The position numbers were made by a program, and so were the translations under genes. The notes under the pieces were generated by a model. The model had not been told where the DNA came from. It saw only the letters and a program-made list of their open reading frames with translations, and searched no databases. Positions 1 to 7,284 of a stretch of DNA of 9,871 nucleotides are shown here, one piece after another. Positions within the stretch are counted from its first letter, which is position 1. Every line of letters starts with the position of its first letter. Origin of the DNA: JANWLD01 sp035700225 (lineage in GTDB: Bacteria > Patescibacteriota > Saccharimonadia > Saccharimonadales > 2-12-FULL-41-12); assembly GCA_035700225.1 (NCBI GenBank), contig DASSOT010000073.1, positions 1 through 9,871 of the forward strand, given 5' to 3'.

Positions 1-527
1 TATACATCGCTGGAGCTGTCTGGAAGCCCTCCGCCCACTACTTCCGGAGCTGTAAAGGACGGGTCCAGATGCAACGGGTGCCTTAGCTCCTCGTCGCCTA
101 TCAGTACCGGCTCAACCCCTATCATTGCCAGTGCTTCGTTGCCAAGTCTTGTGTTATGGAACCCGGAGATGGCACCTGTTTCATGCGCCCTGTCAAAAAG
201 CACGTTCTTCGGGCTGATATCACCGTGCGCTACAAGACCTTGTGCTTTTAGCTCGTTCACTACTTTGAGCGCCCCCAGCGTCAAGCTCACCGCTTCTGTC
301 GGGCTGACCGAGCCGTTTTCTATCACGTCTTCCAGCGTTCCGTCTGTCTTTGCCCTGTCCACCCTGTAAACCGCCAGACCGGAATCCGTCAGAGAGATTT
401 CATTTACAGGTACTATTCCCTGTCCTTCCAGACCGGCGCGGGTTATTTCAAGGCCGCTTTCAAGCTCGCCCGTTATTTCCGGGGCCGGCGGGGTTTGAAC
501 TGGTCTGTGTTGTGCGAGGCTGGGCAT
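1..527 (-). CDS. Protein-kinase-fold protein, probable pseudokinase (partial, C-terminus beyond window)
   Basis: The first 175 codons are present and the reading frame is still open at base 1. Kinase landmarks are a hinge-like stretch (residues about 51-69, LAVYRVDR...LEDVI), the catalytic loop HGDISPKN (101-108; H101, D103 and N108 match HxDxxxxN), an APE motif (160-162), and SSSDV (171-175) where kinases have SDVYSLG. This is the eukaryote-like Ser/Thr kinase fold. Two essentials are missing. The DFG motif reads GFH (122-124), so the Mg-binding Asp is absent. There is no glycine loop and not one lysine in the first 59 residues, so the ATP-binding Lys cannot exist. The start is forced: no ATG, GTG or TTG lies between the upstream in-frame stop (561-563) and ATG 527. 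The gene is therefore probably a pseudokinase regulator or scaffold, and its partner and membrane anchoring are unknown. No Shine-Dalgarno sequence is visible. Confidence 0.75.
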   Translation of the reverse strand, partial: MPSLAQHRPVQTPPAPEITGELESGLEITRAGLEGQGIVPVNEISLTDSGLAVYRVDRAKTDGTLEDVIENGSVSPTEAVSLTLGALKVVNELKAQGLVAHGDISPKNVLFDRAHETGAISGFHNTRLGNEALAMIGVEPVLIGDEELRHPLHLDPSFTAPEVVGGGLPDSSSDV

Positions 528-571
528 GGGATTAAAGGTTAAGTTATGCTCAATTAAACATTAACACCTTG

Positions 572-600
572 ATAAAACCAGTGAAACGTTTTTCTTGCAA
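572..600 (-). promoter_or_regulatory. Possible promoter for the kinase-like gene
   Basis: On the minus strand a TTGCAA (595-600) and a TTTTAT (572-577) are separated by exactly 17 bases. Each matches the sigma-70 consensus at four of six positions. Transcription would begin near 565, giving a leader of about 38 bases before ATG 527. The rest of the AT-rich gap 528-684 holds no gene that I can see, and no intrinsic terminator is evident after the permease stop. Confidence 0.3.
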
Positions 601-684
601 TATTCGCCAATTTTCAGTTTTTTCTTTTTTTAATACATCAAGAACAGAGAAAATACACCATAAAAGGTAACTTTATGCTTAAGC

Positions 685-3390
685 TTATCTATTTTTTTGA
701 AATAATCTTCTCAAATATTCACCGCCCAGGTAGTAGTACGGGAACACGGTTACTACCAAAAATGTGCTGGAAAGAAGCCCGAAAATAAGCACCACCGACA
801 AGCCCTGCCAGAACGGGCTGGTTATGGCTAAAGGTATCAAGGAAACTATGGCCGTAAGGCTGGTGGCTATGAGCGGGCGGAACCTTTCCCCTAGCGCCTC
901 GTGTATGGCGTCGACGGGTCCGTTGCCCCGCCGCATGGACTGGTTCGCATAGTCCGTAAGCAAGATGGTGTTCTTGATACTTAGTCCGATAAGGGCGAAG
1001 AAGCCAAGTAGAGCGAAGAAGCTTATGGCGTTATCCGTCACATAAAGGCCCAGGGTTATACCGAAGATGCTGAACGGAATCGCCATAAATATAAGCAGGG
1101 GCTGAAGGAAGCTTCTGAACTGCAATACGAGCAATACATAAATGACGGCTAATGTGACCGGAAATGCATAGGCCAATGTCTTGAAGCTGTTCTGATTGTC
1201 GTCTTCCTGCCCGAAGTTAAAATTCAAGCTGTCTTTTTTGAGGCCGTACGATGCGACTTTTGAAGGCGGAAACTTTTTATTAACTGCATCTTTGGCCAGG
1301 GTTACCAGAGTGGTCGTATCGTTGTCTACGAAGCTGGCGTTTACTTCAACGTATTGTTTGTTATCTTCACGGTTATAGATATCGCTGTTACCGGCCTTTA
1401 CTGATTTTATCCTGGCTATCGAACCGTCCAGACGCTTAAGCTCCGCATTTTTTAGGAATTTTTCTATGTCTCCGCGTAGTTTGAGCGCGGCAGTGCGGTT
1501 CTGCCCCGAATCAATCCGCGCCGAGAAATCGGCTGGCGGCGGGCCAGGGTCTATCTGGCCGATGTCTACCTTTGCGCCCGGGAAACCGGCAAAACTTTCA
1601 TCGAGCGCCTTTATAAGCTCGGGCGAGGTCACGCTCCTATCCTTATAATCAATAAGTTTTACGGAAAGTGTTGCTGTCCTTACATCCCCGGCGCCATAAT
1701 AAGATGCTTTATAAAAATTACTTCCGGTCTGGTCCCCTACTATCTTATCTGCCCTGTCCGCCGTCCCCTCGGCCTGCTTTATGGGCGTTCCGGAGGGGAA
1801 GCTTAGCGTTACCCTCAGTTCGTTTGAGTCCTTGCTGGAGGGGAAGATATTGAACGTATTCTTGGTAAAAAGATAACCTCCGGCGCCTATGAAAACGAAC
1901 CCTACCATCACGGCTACCATGCCTATACCTGCCAGTTTTTTCCTGGAGTGTCGGACTGCAAGCATGGGCCGGATGATAAGCTCGGCCAGTTTCTGCTCCA
2001 GCCTGAATGTAGTTGATTCCGATTTGTTGACCTTCGTATTGCTAAGCAGAAGGAATTTAGCGAACAATGGTATGAAGATGAAGGCTACCATAAGGCTTAT
2101 CATCAGGGCCGAGATTATGGTGACGGGTATGGCTCTTATGAACTTGCCCAGAATCCCGCCGACGAATATGAGCGGAGCAAAACTAAGCGCCGCGGTCAAT
2201 GTAGCAGACACCATTGCTCGGCTGACCTTGCCCGTCGCGACAGCAACCGCCTGGCTTGCTTTTTTATGTTTTCGTCTTTGGGCATCCAAAGCCTCGACCA
2301 TGATTATGGTATCGTCGATTATCAGCGACAAACCGAGTATCAGCGAGAATAAAGTGATAGTGTTAAGCGTATAACCTATCATATAGAAAAAGCCGTTGAC
2401 TATGGCTATGACAGATACCATGGAAATGACCGTAAGGATTGATGCCCGCACGGCTATCACCAGCGAGCCTATTATAAGCACGGCCAGCAGTCCTTCCAGC
2501 AGTACCCTTTGCAGTTCGCTTATCTGCGCCTTTATCTGGGGAGCATAGCTGGCGCTGATGCTGGCCTTATAACCGGAGAATGCCGGGAGCCTTTCCATCT
2601 CGTCTATAGCGGACTGGACTTGAGAATCCAGCTTCAGGTTATCGGCACCTTTCTTGGCGCTGAAGCCTATGGCTACCGAGCTGAAAAATTTATTCTCATC
2701 TCCTGTCCTTTCCCCGTAACGGTCAAACAACTGCTGGGCTGTCTGCATTTTCCCCGTAACGGGGTTGGTCGCGGTCTTGAAAGGATTTATCACATACAGG
2801 TTTTTCACAAGAGGCAGGTTCTTTGATTTCAAAAAGCCGGCGGCCTCTTCGGCTTTGCCGGCGAGTTCTGCGGTGGGTACCGGCTTGGAAGAATAAAATG
2901 AAACTATCAGGTCGTCTCCGCGGTCGCTGAAGCCGAACTTGTACGGATCAAGGCTGAAAGTAGCCTGTTTCGGAATCAGTTTCTTAGCAGTTATTTCATC
3001 ATGCAGTTGTTGCGACCTGGCGACGGCGTCCGTGTTGTCTTTGTAGGCGACGGTTATAGAGTAAAAATTGCCCTGGGCTTGTGATTGGACCGTCTTTACA
3101 TCGGGTTGTTTCAACAGGTATTCGTCTATAGGCTTGGCAACCTCACTGTCGACTTTTGCCGGGTCATTCACCAGGTAGGTGCCGTTAGCGAAAGCGTACG
3201 GAGTCTGTATGGCTGGAAAGCCCTCGCGGTTTAACAGGGTGGTATAGCAGAATACTCCGAAAAGGGTTACAACAAGCCAAATAAGCGCCGTCTTGCGCGG
3301 CCTATCAAAGAAAAACAAGGTCAATTTCTGCAATGGCTTCAGTGTGTTTGTTTTTTTCTTCAAATTCTTTCCTTTACTATATTTTATCAT
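685..3390 (-). CDS. RND-superfamily (AcrB-like) efflux permease
   Basis: Proton-driven inner-membrane transporter of the AcrB/ACR_tran type, 901 residues (AcrB is about 1049). It has the RND plan: TM1 (about 34-52), a large extracytoplasmic loop (53-293), TM2-6 (about 296-448), TM7 (about 487-507), a second large loop (508-735) and TM8-12 (about 738-884). The proton-relay residues are in place: two adjacent Asp in TM4 (LIIDDTI, D359-D360) and Lys in TM10 (LSIKNTI, K806). Both loops are shorter than in tripartite pumps, and no fusion protein or TolC-like gene is nearby. It probably works alone, which suits a cell without a typical outer membrane. The lysine-rich N-terminus (residues 1-33) is cytoplasmic. 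The start ATG lies inside the end of tgt (14-base overlap), so translational coupling is likely. GTGGGG just upstream is a poor ribosome-binding site. The substrate cannot be read from the sequence. Confidence 0.88.
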   Translation of the reverse strand: MIKYSKGKNLKKKTNTLKPLQKLTLFFFDRPRKTALIWLVVTLFGVFCYTTLLNREGFPAIQTPYAFANGTYLVNDPAKVDSEVAKPIDEYLLKQPDVKTVQSQAQGNFYSITVAYKDNTDAVARSQQLHDEITAKKLIPKQATFSLDPYKFGFSDRGDDLIVSFYSSKPVPTAELAGKAEEAAGFLKSKNLPLVKNLYVINPFKTATNPVTGKMQTAQQLFDRYGERTGDENKFFSSVAIGFSAKKGADNLKLDSQVQSAIDEMERLPAFSGYKASISASYAPQIKAQISELQRVLLEGLLAVLIIGSLVIAVRASILTVISMVSVIAIVNGFFYMIGYTLNTITLFSLILGLSLIIDDTIIMVEALDAQRRKHKKASQAVAVATGKVSRAMVSATLTAALSFAPLIFVGGILGKFIRAIPVTIISALMISLMVAFIFIPLFAKFLLLSNTKVNKSESTTFRLEQKLAELIIRPMLAVRHSRKKLAGIGMVAVMVGFVFIGAGGYLFTKNTFNIFPSSKDSNELRVTLSFPSGTPIKQAEGTADRADKIVGDQTGSNFYKASYYGAGDVRTATLSVKLIDYKDRSVTSPELIKALDESFAGFPGAKVDIGQIDPGPPPADFSARIDSGQNRTAALKLRGDIEKFLKNAELKRLDGSIARIKSVKAGNSDIYNREDNKQYVEVNASFVDNDTTTLVTLAKDAVNKKFPPSKVASYGLKKDSLNFNFGQEDDNQNSFKTLAYAFPVTLAVIYVLLVLQFRSFLQPLLIFMAIPFSIFGITLGLYVTDNAISFFALLGFFALIGLSIKNTILLTDYANQSMRRGNGPVDAIHEALGERFRPLIATSLTAIVSLIPLAITSPFWQGLSVVLIFGLLSSTFLVVTVFPYYYLGGEYLRRLFQKNR

Positions 3391-4600
3391 CTATACCCCA
3401 CTCGGACATAAGGTTTTTCAGGCTGTCTCCCCTGATAGCTCCGCGGATGTCTTCCATCAGGCCGAAGACAAAATGCAGGTTGTGCAAGGTGGCCAGACGC
3501 ATGGCTAGCAGTTCGCCGCTTGCGAACAAGTGTCGGATGTATGCCCGAGTGTGGTTTAAGCAAGTGAAGCACGTGCAGTCCTTGTCTATAGGCCCGCTGT
3601 CCTGGGCGTATTTTTGTGCGCGAATGTTGATATTGAACTTATTCTTCGGGTTGCCGCCTTCCGCAGGACTTACATAGACGCTCCCGTTGCGCGCGATACG
3701 GGTCGGGCTGACGCAGTCGAACGTGTCTATACCGCGGGCGCTTGCGGTGAACAAGTCTTCTATCTCGCCTATGCCTAGCAGGTGTCTGGGTCTTTCCTCC
3801 GGTGTTATGGGCAAGGTCCAGTCCAGTATGTCGAACATGTCGTTCTTGGACTTGCCCAGTGAACCGCCAACGGCTATGCCCGGAGTATCGAGCGAACAAA
3901 TATATTCCGTACTTTTTTTGCGCAAATCTTCGTAGGCGTCGCCCTGGATTATCCCGTATAGAGCCTGTTTTTCTCTGTTGGTCCAGGCCTGAACACTTCT
4001 TTTTGCCCAATCGTGTGTTCGAAACATAGCTTGCTCGGTGTATTGCTTGTCATGGAGCGGCGATGTGCATTCGTCAAAAGCGAAGATTATATCCGCGCCC
4101 AGTTTCTGCTGGATATCTATGGATGTTTCGGCGGTGAAGCGGTGCTTACTACCATCCAGGTGCGATACGAAGTTGACGCCGTCCTCGTCTATCTTAAACA
4201 ACTTTTTTCTCGGCTTCGGGTCCTGCCCTGACAGGACCCGCGATTGCTTTTCTTCTGCCGGGAAGATGTTTGAAACCTTGCTTACTCCATGTTCCAGGCC
4301 GAAACCGAGAGAAAACACCTGGAAGCCGCCGCTGTCGGTAAAGGTCGGACCGTCCCAGCCCATGAACTCTCCTACCCCGCCGAACTTCTCTATCAGGTCC
4401 GGACCGGGCCTCAGATACAAATGGTACGTGTTGGCCAGCACAGCGGGCGCCTTTAGCTCATGCAGATCTTTGATATCCAGTGTCTTTACATCCGCCTTGG
4501 TGCCCACCGGTATGAATGCCGGTGTTTCAATCATGCCGTGAGGCGTGGTTATGACTCCTGTCCGGGCTCTTTTGCTCCTGCTTGTAATCTCAAATTTCAT
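3377..4600 (-). CDS. tgt: tRNA-guanine(34) transglycosylase
   Basis: Exchanges guanine at the wobble position of GUN-anticodon tRNAs for preQ1 or queuine, giving queuosine-type tRNA. It has 407 residues and is bacterial-type. Active-site residues are D89 in DSGGFQ, the D176-E177-C178 triad typical of preQ1-using enzymes, and the nucleophile D295 in FDCVSPTR. The zinc site is CxCxxC (C342, C344, C347) plus H373. Two features are unusual. The base-binding loop, GGLAVGE in E. coli, reads GGSLGK here (245-250), one residue shorter and with Lys in place of Glu. There is also an insertion of about 30 residues (about 101-133) between DSGGFQVFSLG and the KIDEDGV strand, resembling what I remember from CPR Tgt proteins. 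Whether it takes preQ1 or salvaged queuine is uncertain. It heads a two-gene unit with the RND permease. There is no Shine-Dalgarno sequence, and the mRNA may be leaderless. Confidence 0.96.
   Translation of the reverse strand: MKFEITSRSKRARTGVITTPHGMIETPAFIPVGTKADVKTLDIKDLHELKAPAVLANTYHLYLRPGPDLIEKFGGVGEFMGWDGPTFTDSGGFQVFSLGFGLEHGVSKVSNIFPAEEKQSRVLSGQDPKPRKKLFKIDEDGVNFVSHLDGSKHRFTAETSIDIQQKLGADIIFAFDECTSPLHDKQYTEQAMFRTHDWAKRSVQAWTNREKQALYGIIQGDAYEDLRKKSTEYICSLDTPGIAVGGSLGKSKNDMFDILDWTLPITPEERPRHLLGIGEIEDLFTASARGIDTFDCVSPTRIARNGSVYVSPAEGGNPKNKFNINIRAQKYAQDSGPIDKDCTCFTCLNHTRAYIRHLFASGELLAMRLATLHNLHFVFGLMEDIRGAIRGDSLKNLMSEWGIDDKI
4217..4240 (-). repeat. Perfect 9-bp inverted repeat inside tgt
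   Basis: CGGGTCCTG (4217-4225) and CAGGACCCG (4232-4240) are exact reverse complements around a 6-base loop. In frame they encode R121 to P128 (RVLSGQDP), within the stretch that is extra relative to E. coli Tgt. No U-tract follows on either strand, so it is not an intrinsic terminator. It may be a small palindromic insertion or simply an mRNA hairpin. Confidence 0.6.
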
Positions 4601-4610
4601 CCGAAAGTTT

Positions 4611-4619
4611 ATAATAACA
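4611..4619 (-). promoter_or_regulatory. Extended -10 promoter of tgt
   Basis: On the minus strand TGTTATTAT fits the extended -10 pattern TGnTATAAT (hexamer 4611-4616). No good -35 box is seen, as is usual for extended -10 promoters. Initiation 6-7 bases downstream falls at about 4603-4604, leaving only 3-4 bases before ATG 4600. This implies a leaderless or nearly leaderless tgt mRNA. Confidence 0.5.
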
Positions 4620-4639
4620 CCCCGATAACCTTAAAAGTG

Positions 4640-4668
4640 TAGAAAAAAAGCACAATCAAAGGTATAAT
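4640..4668 (+). promoter_or_regulatory. Promoter of the purP pair
   Basis: A perfect TATAAT -10 box (4663-4668) is preceded after 17 bases by TAGAAA (4640-4645), which matches four of six -35 positions. Initiation near 4675 would give a leader of about 31 bases before ATG 4706. The leader contains no Shine-Dalgarno sequence. This promoter and that of tgt share a 105-base divergent region. Confidence 0.6.
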
Positions 4669-4705
4669 ATGGTCTTAATATCCAAGATAACCCTCTTAAA
4701 AATAT

Positions 4706-5734
4706 ATGAAGCACAAGACCTCGGACTATAAGATTGCCACTCTAGGAAGCCATTCTGCCCTGCAGATACTCAAAGGAGCGCGCGACGAGGGCTTCAAAAC
4801 CATGATAATCGCCAAGAAAGGCCATATCCAGCCCTACAGGTCTTTTAAGGTTGCAGATGAGATAATCGAGCTGGAATCGTTCAAAGACCTGCCGGGCCTT
4901 GAGCAGAGGCTGATTGACGAGAACGTCATATTGGTACCGCACGGCTCGTTCTTTAGCGCATATACCGACCTGGAAGCGCTGAACCAATCCCATGCGCCAT
5001 ACTATGGCAACAAGCGCATACTGCCCTGGGAACAAAGCCGGACCAAGCAGAGGGACTGGCTGGCTAGTGCCGGCCTCACTCTGCCGCGCATATATAAGAA
5101 GCCGGAAGATATCGATGGGCCCTGCATCATCAAATTTTATGGCGCCGGCGGCGGCAAAGGGTACTTCCTGGCCAAGACAGCCGAAGAATTCTACGAAAAG
5201 ATAAAACCGTATAAGGACCGCAAATACATCATCCAGGAATATATAGTCGGGGCGCCTGTCTATGTGCATTACTTCTACTCCCCGCTTAACGATGAGCTGG
5301 AAGTAATGAGCATGGATAAGCGCTACGAGACCAACGTTGATTCAATCGGCAGGATAAGCGCCAAGGACCAACTGGACCTTGGTATTGAAAGCTCGTATAA
5401 CATTATGGGAAATATGCCGGTCGTGGTGAGGGAGTCTCTACTGCCGGAAATCTTTACCATGGGCGAACGCGTGGTTGAAGTTTCCCGGGAGCTGGAGCCG
5501 GGCGGTCTGATTGGACCGTTCTGTCTGGAAACCATAGTGACGCCGGAACTGGAATTTTATGTTTTTGAGATTTCCGCCCGTATCGTGGCCGGCACAAATC
5601 CGTACATAAACGGTTCACCCTACACCGATTTGCGCTACAATGAACCAATGAGCACGGGCAGAAGGGTCGCCCGCGAGATAAAACAGGCTATAGAAACGGA
5701 CCAGCTGAAGAAAGTTCTGATAAATGGCAATTGA
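4706..5734 (+). CDS. purP: PurP, formate-dependent FAICAR synthetase (archaeal type)
   Basis: Ligates formate to AICAR using ATP, giving FAICAR in step nine of purine synthesis. In archaea it replaces the folate-dependent transformylase half of PurH. The 342-residue ATP-grasp protein has the usual PurP length and order: an N-terminal domain with LGSHSAL (13-19, H16 conserved), VPHGSF (77-82) and GNKRILPWE (101-109); the ATP-binding loop KFYGAGGGKGYF (143-154); HYFYSPL (188-194) and MDKRYETN (203-210); and the C-terminal signature FEISARIVAGTN (287-298). These match what I recall of Methanocaldococcus jannaschii PurP closely, so activity is likely. It overlaps the next gene, a paralogue, by 11 bases, so the two are co-transcribed and probably translationally coupled. 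PurP is mainly an archaeal enzyme. Its presence here implies transfer or an old CPR acquisition, and a need for intracellular formate. Confidence 0.9.
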   Translation: MKHKTSDYKIATLGSHSALQILKGARDEGFKTMIIAKKGHIQPYRSFKVADEIIELESFKDLPGLEQRLIDENVILVPHGSFFSAYTDLEALNQSHAPYYGNKRILPWEQSRTKQRDWLASAGLTLPRIYKKPEDIDGPCIIKFYGAGGGKGYFLAKTAEEFYEKIKPYKDRKYIIQEYIVGAPVYVHYFYSPLNDELEVMSMDKRYETNVDSIGRISAKDQLDLGIESSYNIMGNMPVVVRESLLPEIFTMGERVVEVSRELEPGGLIGPFCLETIVTPELEFYVFEISARIVAGTNPYINGSPYTDLRYNEPMSTGRRVAREIKQAIETDQLKKVLINGN

Positions 5735-6845
5735 TAAATCGCAACTGTTAGACGGCTATGACCTTGAGAATATACGCATAGGTACTTTGGGCGGCCACAG
5801 CGCGCTTGATGTCTGCAGAGGTGCCAAGAACGAAGGCTTCGAGACAGTGGTCGTAGCACAGAAAAGCCGCGCAAAAACATTTTCCAAGTATTACAAAACC
5901 CGCGGCAATAAGGGCTGTGTCGACCACATCATTGAAGTCGATGATTTTTCCGACGTTGCCAAGCCGGAAGTTCAAAAACAATTGCGCGAGCTGAACGTAG
6001 TATTCGTACATAGCAGGTATTTCTGGGTTTATTGCAATATTCATGAGATAGAGAACGACTTCAACGTCCCTATCATCGGCAACCGCGTGCTGGTACGCAA
6101 AGAAGAGCGAGACGAAGAAAAGAACCAGTATTTCTTACTGCAGGAAGCCGGTATCAACATACCCCGGCAGTTCAAGGACCCCAAAGACATAGACTGCCAG
6201 GTCATAGTCAAAGCCGCCGAAGCCGCCAGAAGCTACGAGAGAGCTTTCTTCCTGGTCAATAGCTACGAAGAATATCTGTCGGAATCCAAGAAGCGCCTGG
6301 ATGGCGGCATAATCGACAAAGAAGGCCTGGATAATGCGATTATCGAGGAGTTCGTTCTCGGACCGCAATTGAACCTGAATTTCTTCTACTCCCCAGTTAC
6401 CGGCGAGCTGGAGCTTTTAGGCACAGATACGCGCCGGCAGACCAACATCGACGGTCTTTTGCGCCTGACCGCGCCGGAACAGACTGAAGTTCTGAAGCAT
6501 GTCCGCCCGCAATATATAGAGAATGGCCATGTTGCCGTGACCATCAAGGAATCATTGGTAGAAAAGGCATATGAGGCTGGCGAAAAGTTCGTTGCCAGCG
6601 TAGCCAAGCACTACCCGCCCGGCATGATAGGCCCGTTCGCCTTGCAAGGCGCCATCACGCCCGGCCCGCCTAAAGAGAAGCTCTATGTGTTTGACGTAAG
6701 CATGCGCATACCGGGAAGCCCGGGCACTATGTTCACTCCCTATTCCGGCTATATGTACGGCGAGAATCTGAGCGTAGGCAGGCGCCTGGCCATGGAAGTC
6801 AAAGAAGCCATATCCAAGAACAAACTGGAATCAATAATTACTTAA
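5724..6845 (+). CDS. PurP paralogue with altered nucleotide-binding loop
   Basis: Second PurP-family protein, 373 residues, overlapping the first gene by 11 bases. Shared family features are LGGHSAL (22-28, H25), GNRVLVR (119-125), FFYSPVTGELELLG (220-233), NIDGL (241-245), PPGMIGPFALQ (298-308) and a C-terminal VGRRLAMEVKEAI (351-363). It departs from the first copy at functional spots. VPHGSF becomes VHSRYF (95-100). The glycine-rich loop becomes KAAEAARSYERAFF (163-176), keeping only the leading Lys. FEISARIVAGTN becomes FDVSMRIPGSPG (323-334). Some archaea also carry two PurP paralogues, and I have an uncertain memory of an EA...ERAFF-like variant among them. It may therefore be a distinct subgroup rather than decay. 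It could be a non-catalytic partner subunit of PurP, or an enzyme with a changed substrate. It ends 7 bases from a convergent gene. Confidence 0.82.
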   Translation: MAIDKSQLLDGYDLENIRIGTLGGHSALDVCRGAKNEGFETVVVAQKSRAKTFSKYYKTRGNKGCVDHIIEVDDFSDVAKPEVQKQLRELNVVFVHSRYFWVYCNIHEIENDFNVPIIGNRVLVRKEERDEEKNQYFLLQEAGINIPRQFKDPKDIDCQVIVKAAEAARSYERAFFLVNSYEEYLSESKKRLDGGIIDKEGLDNAIIEEFVLGPQLNLNFFYSPVTGELELLGTDTRRQTNIDGLLRLTAPEQTEVLKHVRPQYIENGHVAVTIKESLVEKAYEAGEKFVASVAKHYPPGMIGPFALQGAITPGPPKEKLYVFDVSMRIPGSPGTMFTPYSGYMYGENLSVGRRLAMEVKEAISKNKLESIIT

Positions 6846-6870
6846 GAAAAAATCAGGCCGTTTCAGCCTG
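6846..6870 (-). terminator. Intrinsic terminator overlapping the stop codon of the 143-codon gene
   Basis: Read on the minus strand, CAGGC (6866-6870) and GCCTG (6854-6858) form a GC-rich 5-bp stem around a 7-base loop, followed by ATTTTTTC (6846-6853). The last coding triplets and the TGA stop (6853-6855) lie within the hairpin, so translation and termination signals overlap. On the plus strand the A-run precedes the stem, so it should not terminate the purP transcript. Confidence 0.6.
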
Positions 6871-7284
6871 GACCATTTCGTCGATTTCTGTGAGAAGCTC
6901 CTGAGGAGATATTTCAAGTAGTCCAGGTGATCTATCTTGAATTTCACTACTGTCAAGGGCTTGCCTGACTTCATCGATTTCATCATGTCTTATGACCAGG
7001 TCTCCCCTTTTTGTATTAGTGAGTTTTCCAAGGACTATAAAAGTTTCAACCCGGCCCGGAAGCGGTATTTTTTTAAAATGTCCCCCTAAATCTTCTCTTC
7101 TAGGCGTCAGTCCCGCATCAATCATTGCCCGACCCACGCTGTTAGCTTCCCAGCCTTTTACTCCAGGGGATCCTTTTCTTAGCCCGCCTTTAGGATTTAA
7201 GGCTTGATCTATAGTTCGTGCACGTTCAAAATCACCAGCTTCCGCCTTTTCTAATATTAGATTCCCGTACTTATCAAAATGCAT
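6853..7284 (-). CDS. Hypothetical protein, 143 residues, downstream of pyrF
   Basis: I do not recognise the family. The protein is soluble with no signal peptide or membrane segment. It begins MHFDKYGN, has a charged N-terminal helix (about 8-29, LILEKAEAGDFERARTID), a glycine/proline-rich middle (31-70, including KGGLRKGSPGVKGWE), a probable strand pair around VETFIVLGKL (79-88), and an acidic helical tail (about 127-143). It starts 3 bases after the pyrF stop and ends in an intrinsic terminator, so it is the last gene of a pyrF operon. No Shine-Dalgarno sequence is present. Its codon choice looks somewhat more AT-rich than that of pyrF. That it is a real gene is supported by the tight spacing, the fitted terminator and the uninterrupted frame. 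A role linked to pyrimidine synthesis would be guesswork. Confidence 0.65.
   Translation of the reverse strand: MHFDKYGNLILEKAEAGDFERARTIDQALNPKGGLRKGSPGVKGWEANSVGRAMIDAGLTPRREDLGGHFKKIPLPGRVETFIVLGKLTNTKRGDLVIRHDEIDEVRQALDSSEIQDRSPGLLEISPQELLTEIDEMVQAETA

Noticed and set aside
611..632. T-rich tract as a plus-strand terminator
   Set aside because: No stem of useful length precedes the T-run, and no plus-strand gene ends upstream of it.
1889..2374. 161-codon open frame on the plus strand inside the RND permease gene
   Set aside because: It lies fully antisense to a well-supported membrane protein gene, and its hydrophobic content mirrors the antisense strand. No promoter or family motif supports it.
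4742..5269. 175-codon minus-strand open frame inside the first purP gene
   Set aside because: The overlapping purP frame has many family motifs. The antisense frame has none and looks like a by-product of codon bias.
4706..6845. Archaeal origin for the whole window because of PurP
   Set aside because: Tgt is the bacterial wobble-position type with the D-E-C triad and no archaeosine-type domains, and the promoters match TATAAT. Gene transfer or CPR ancestry explains PurP better.
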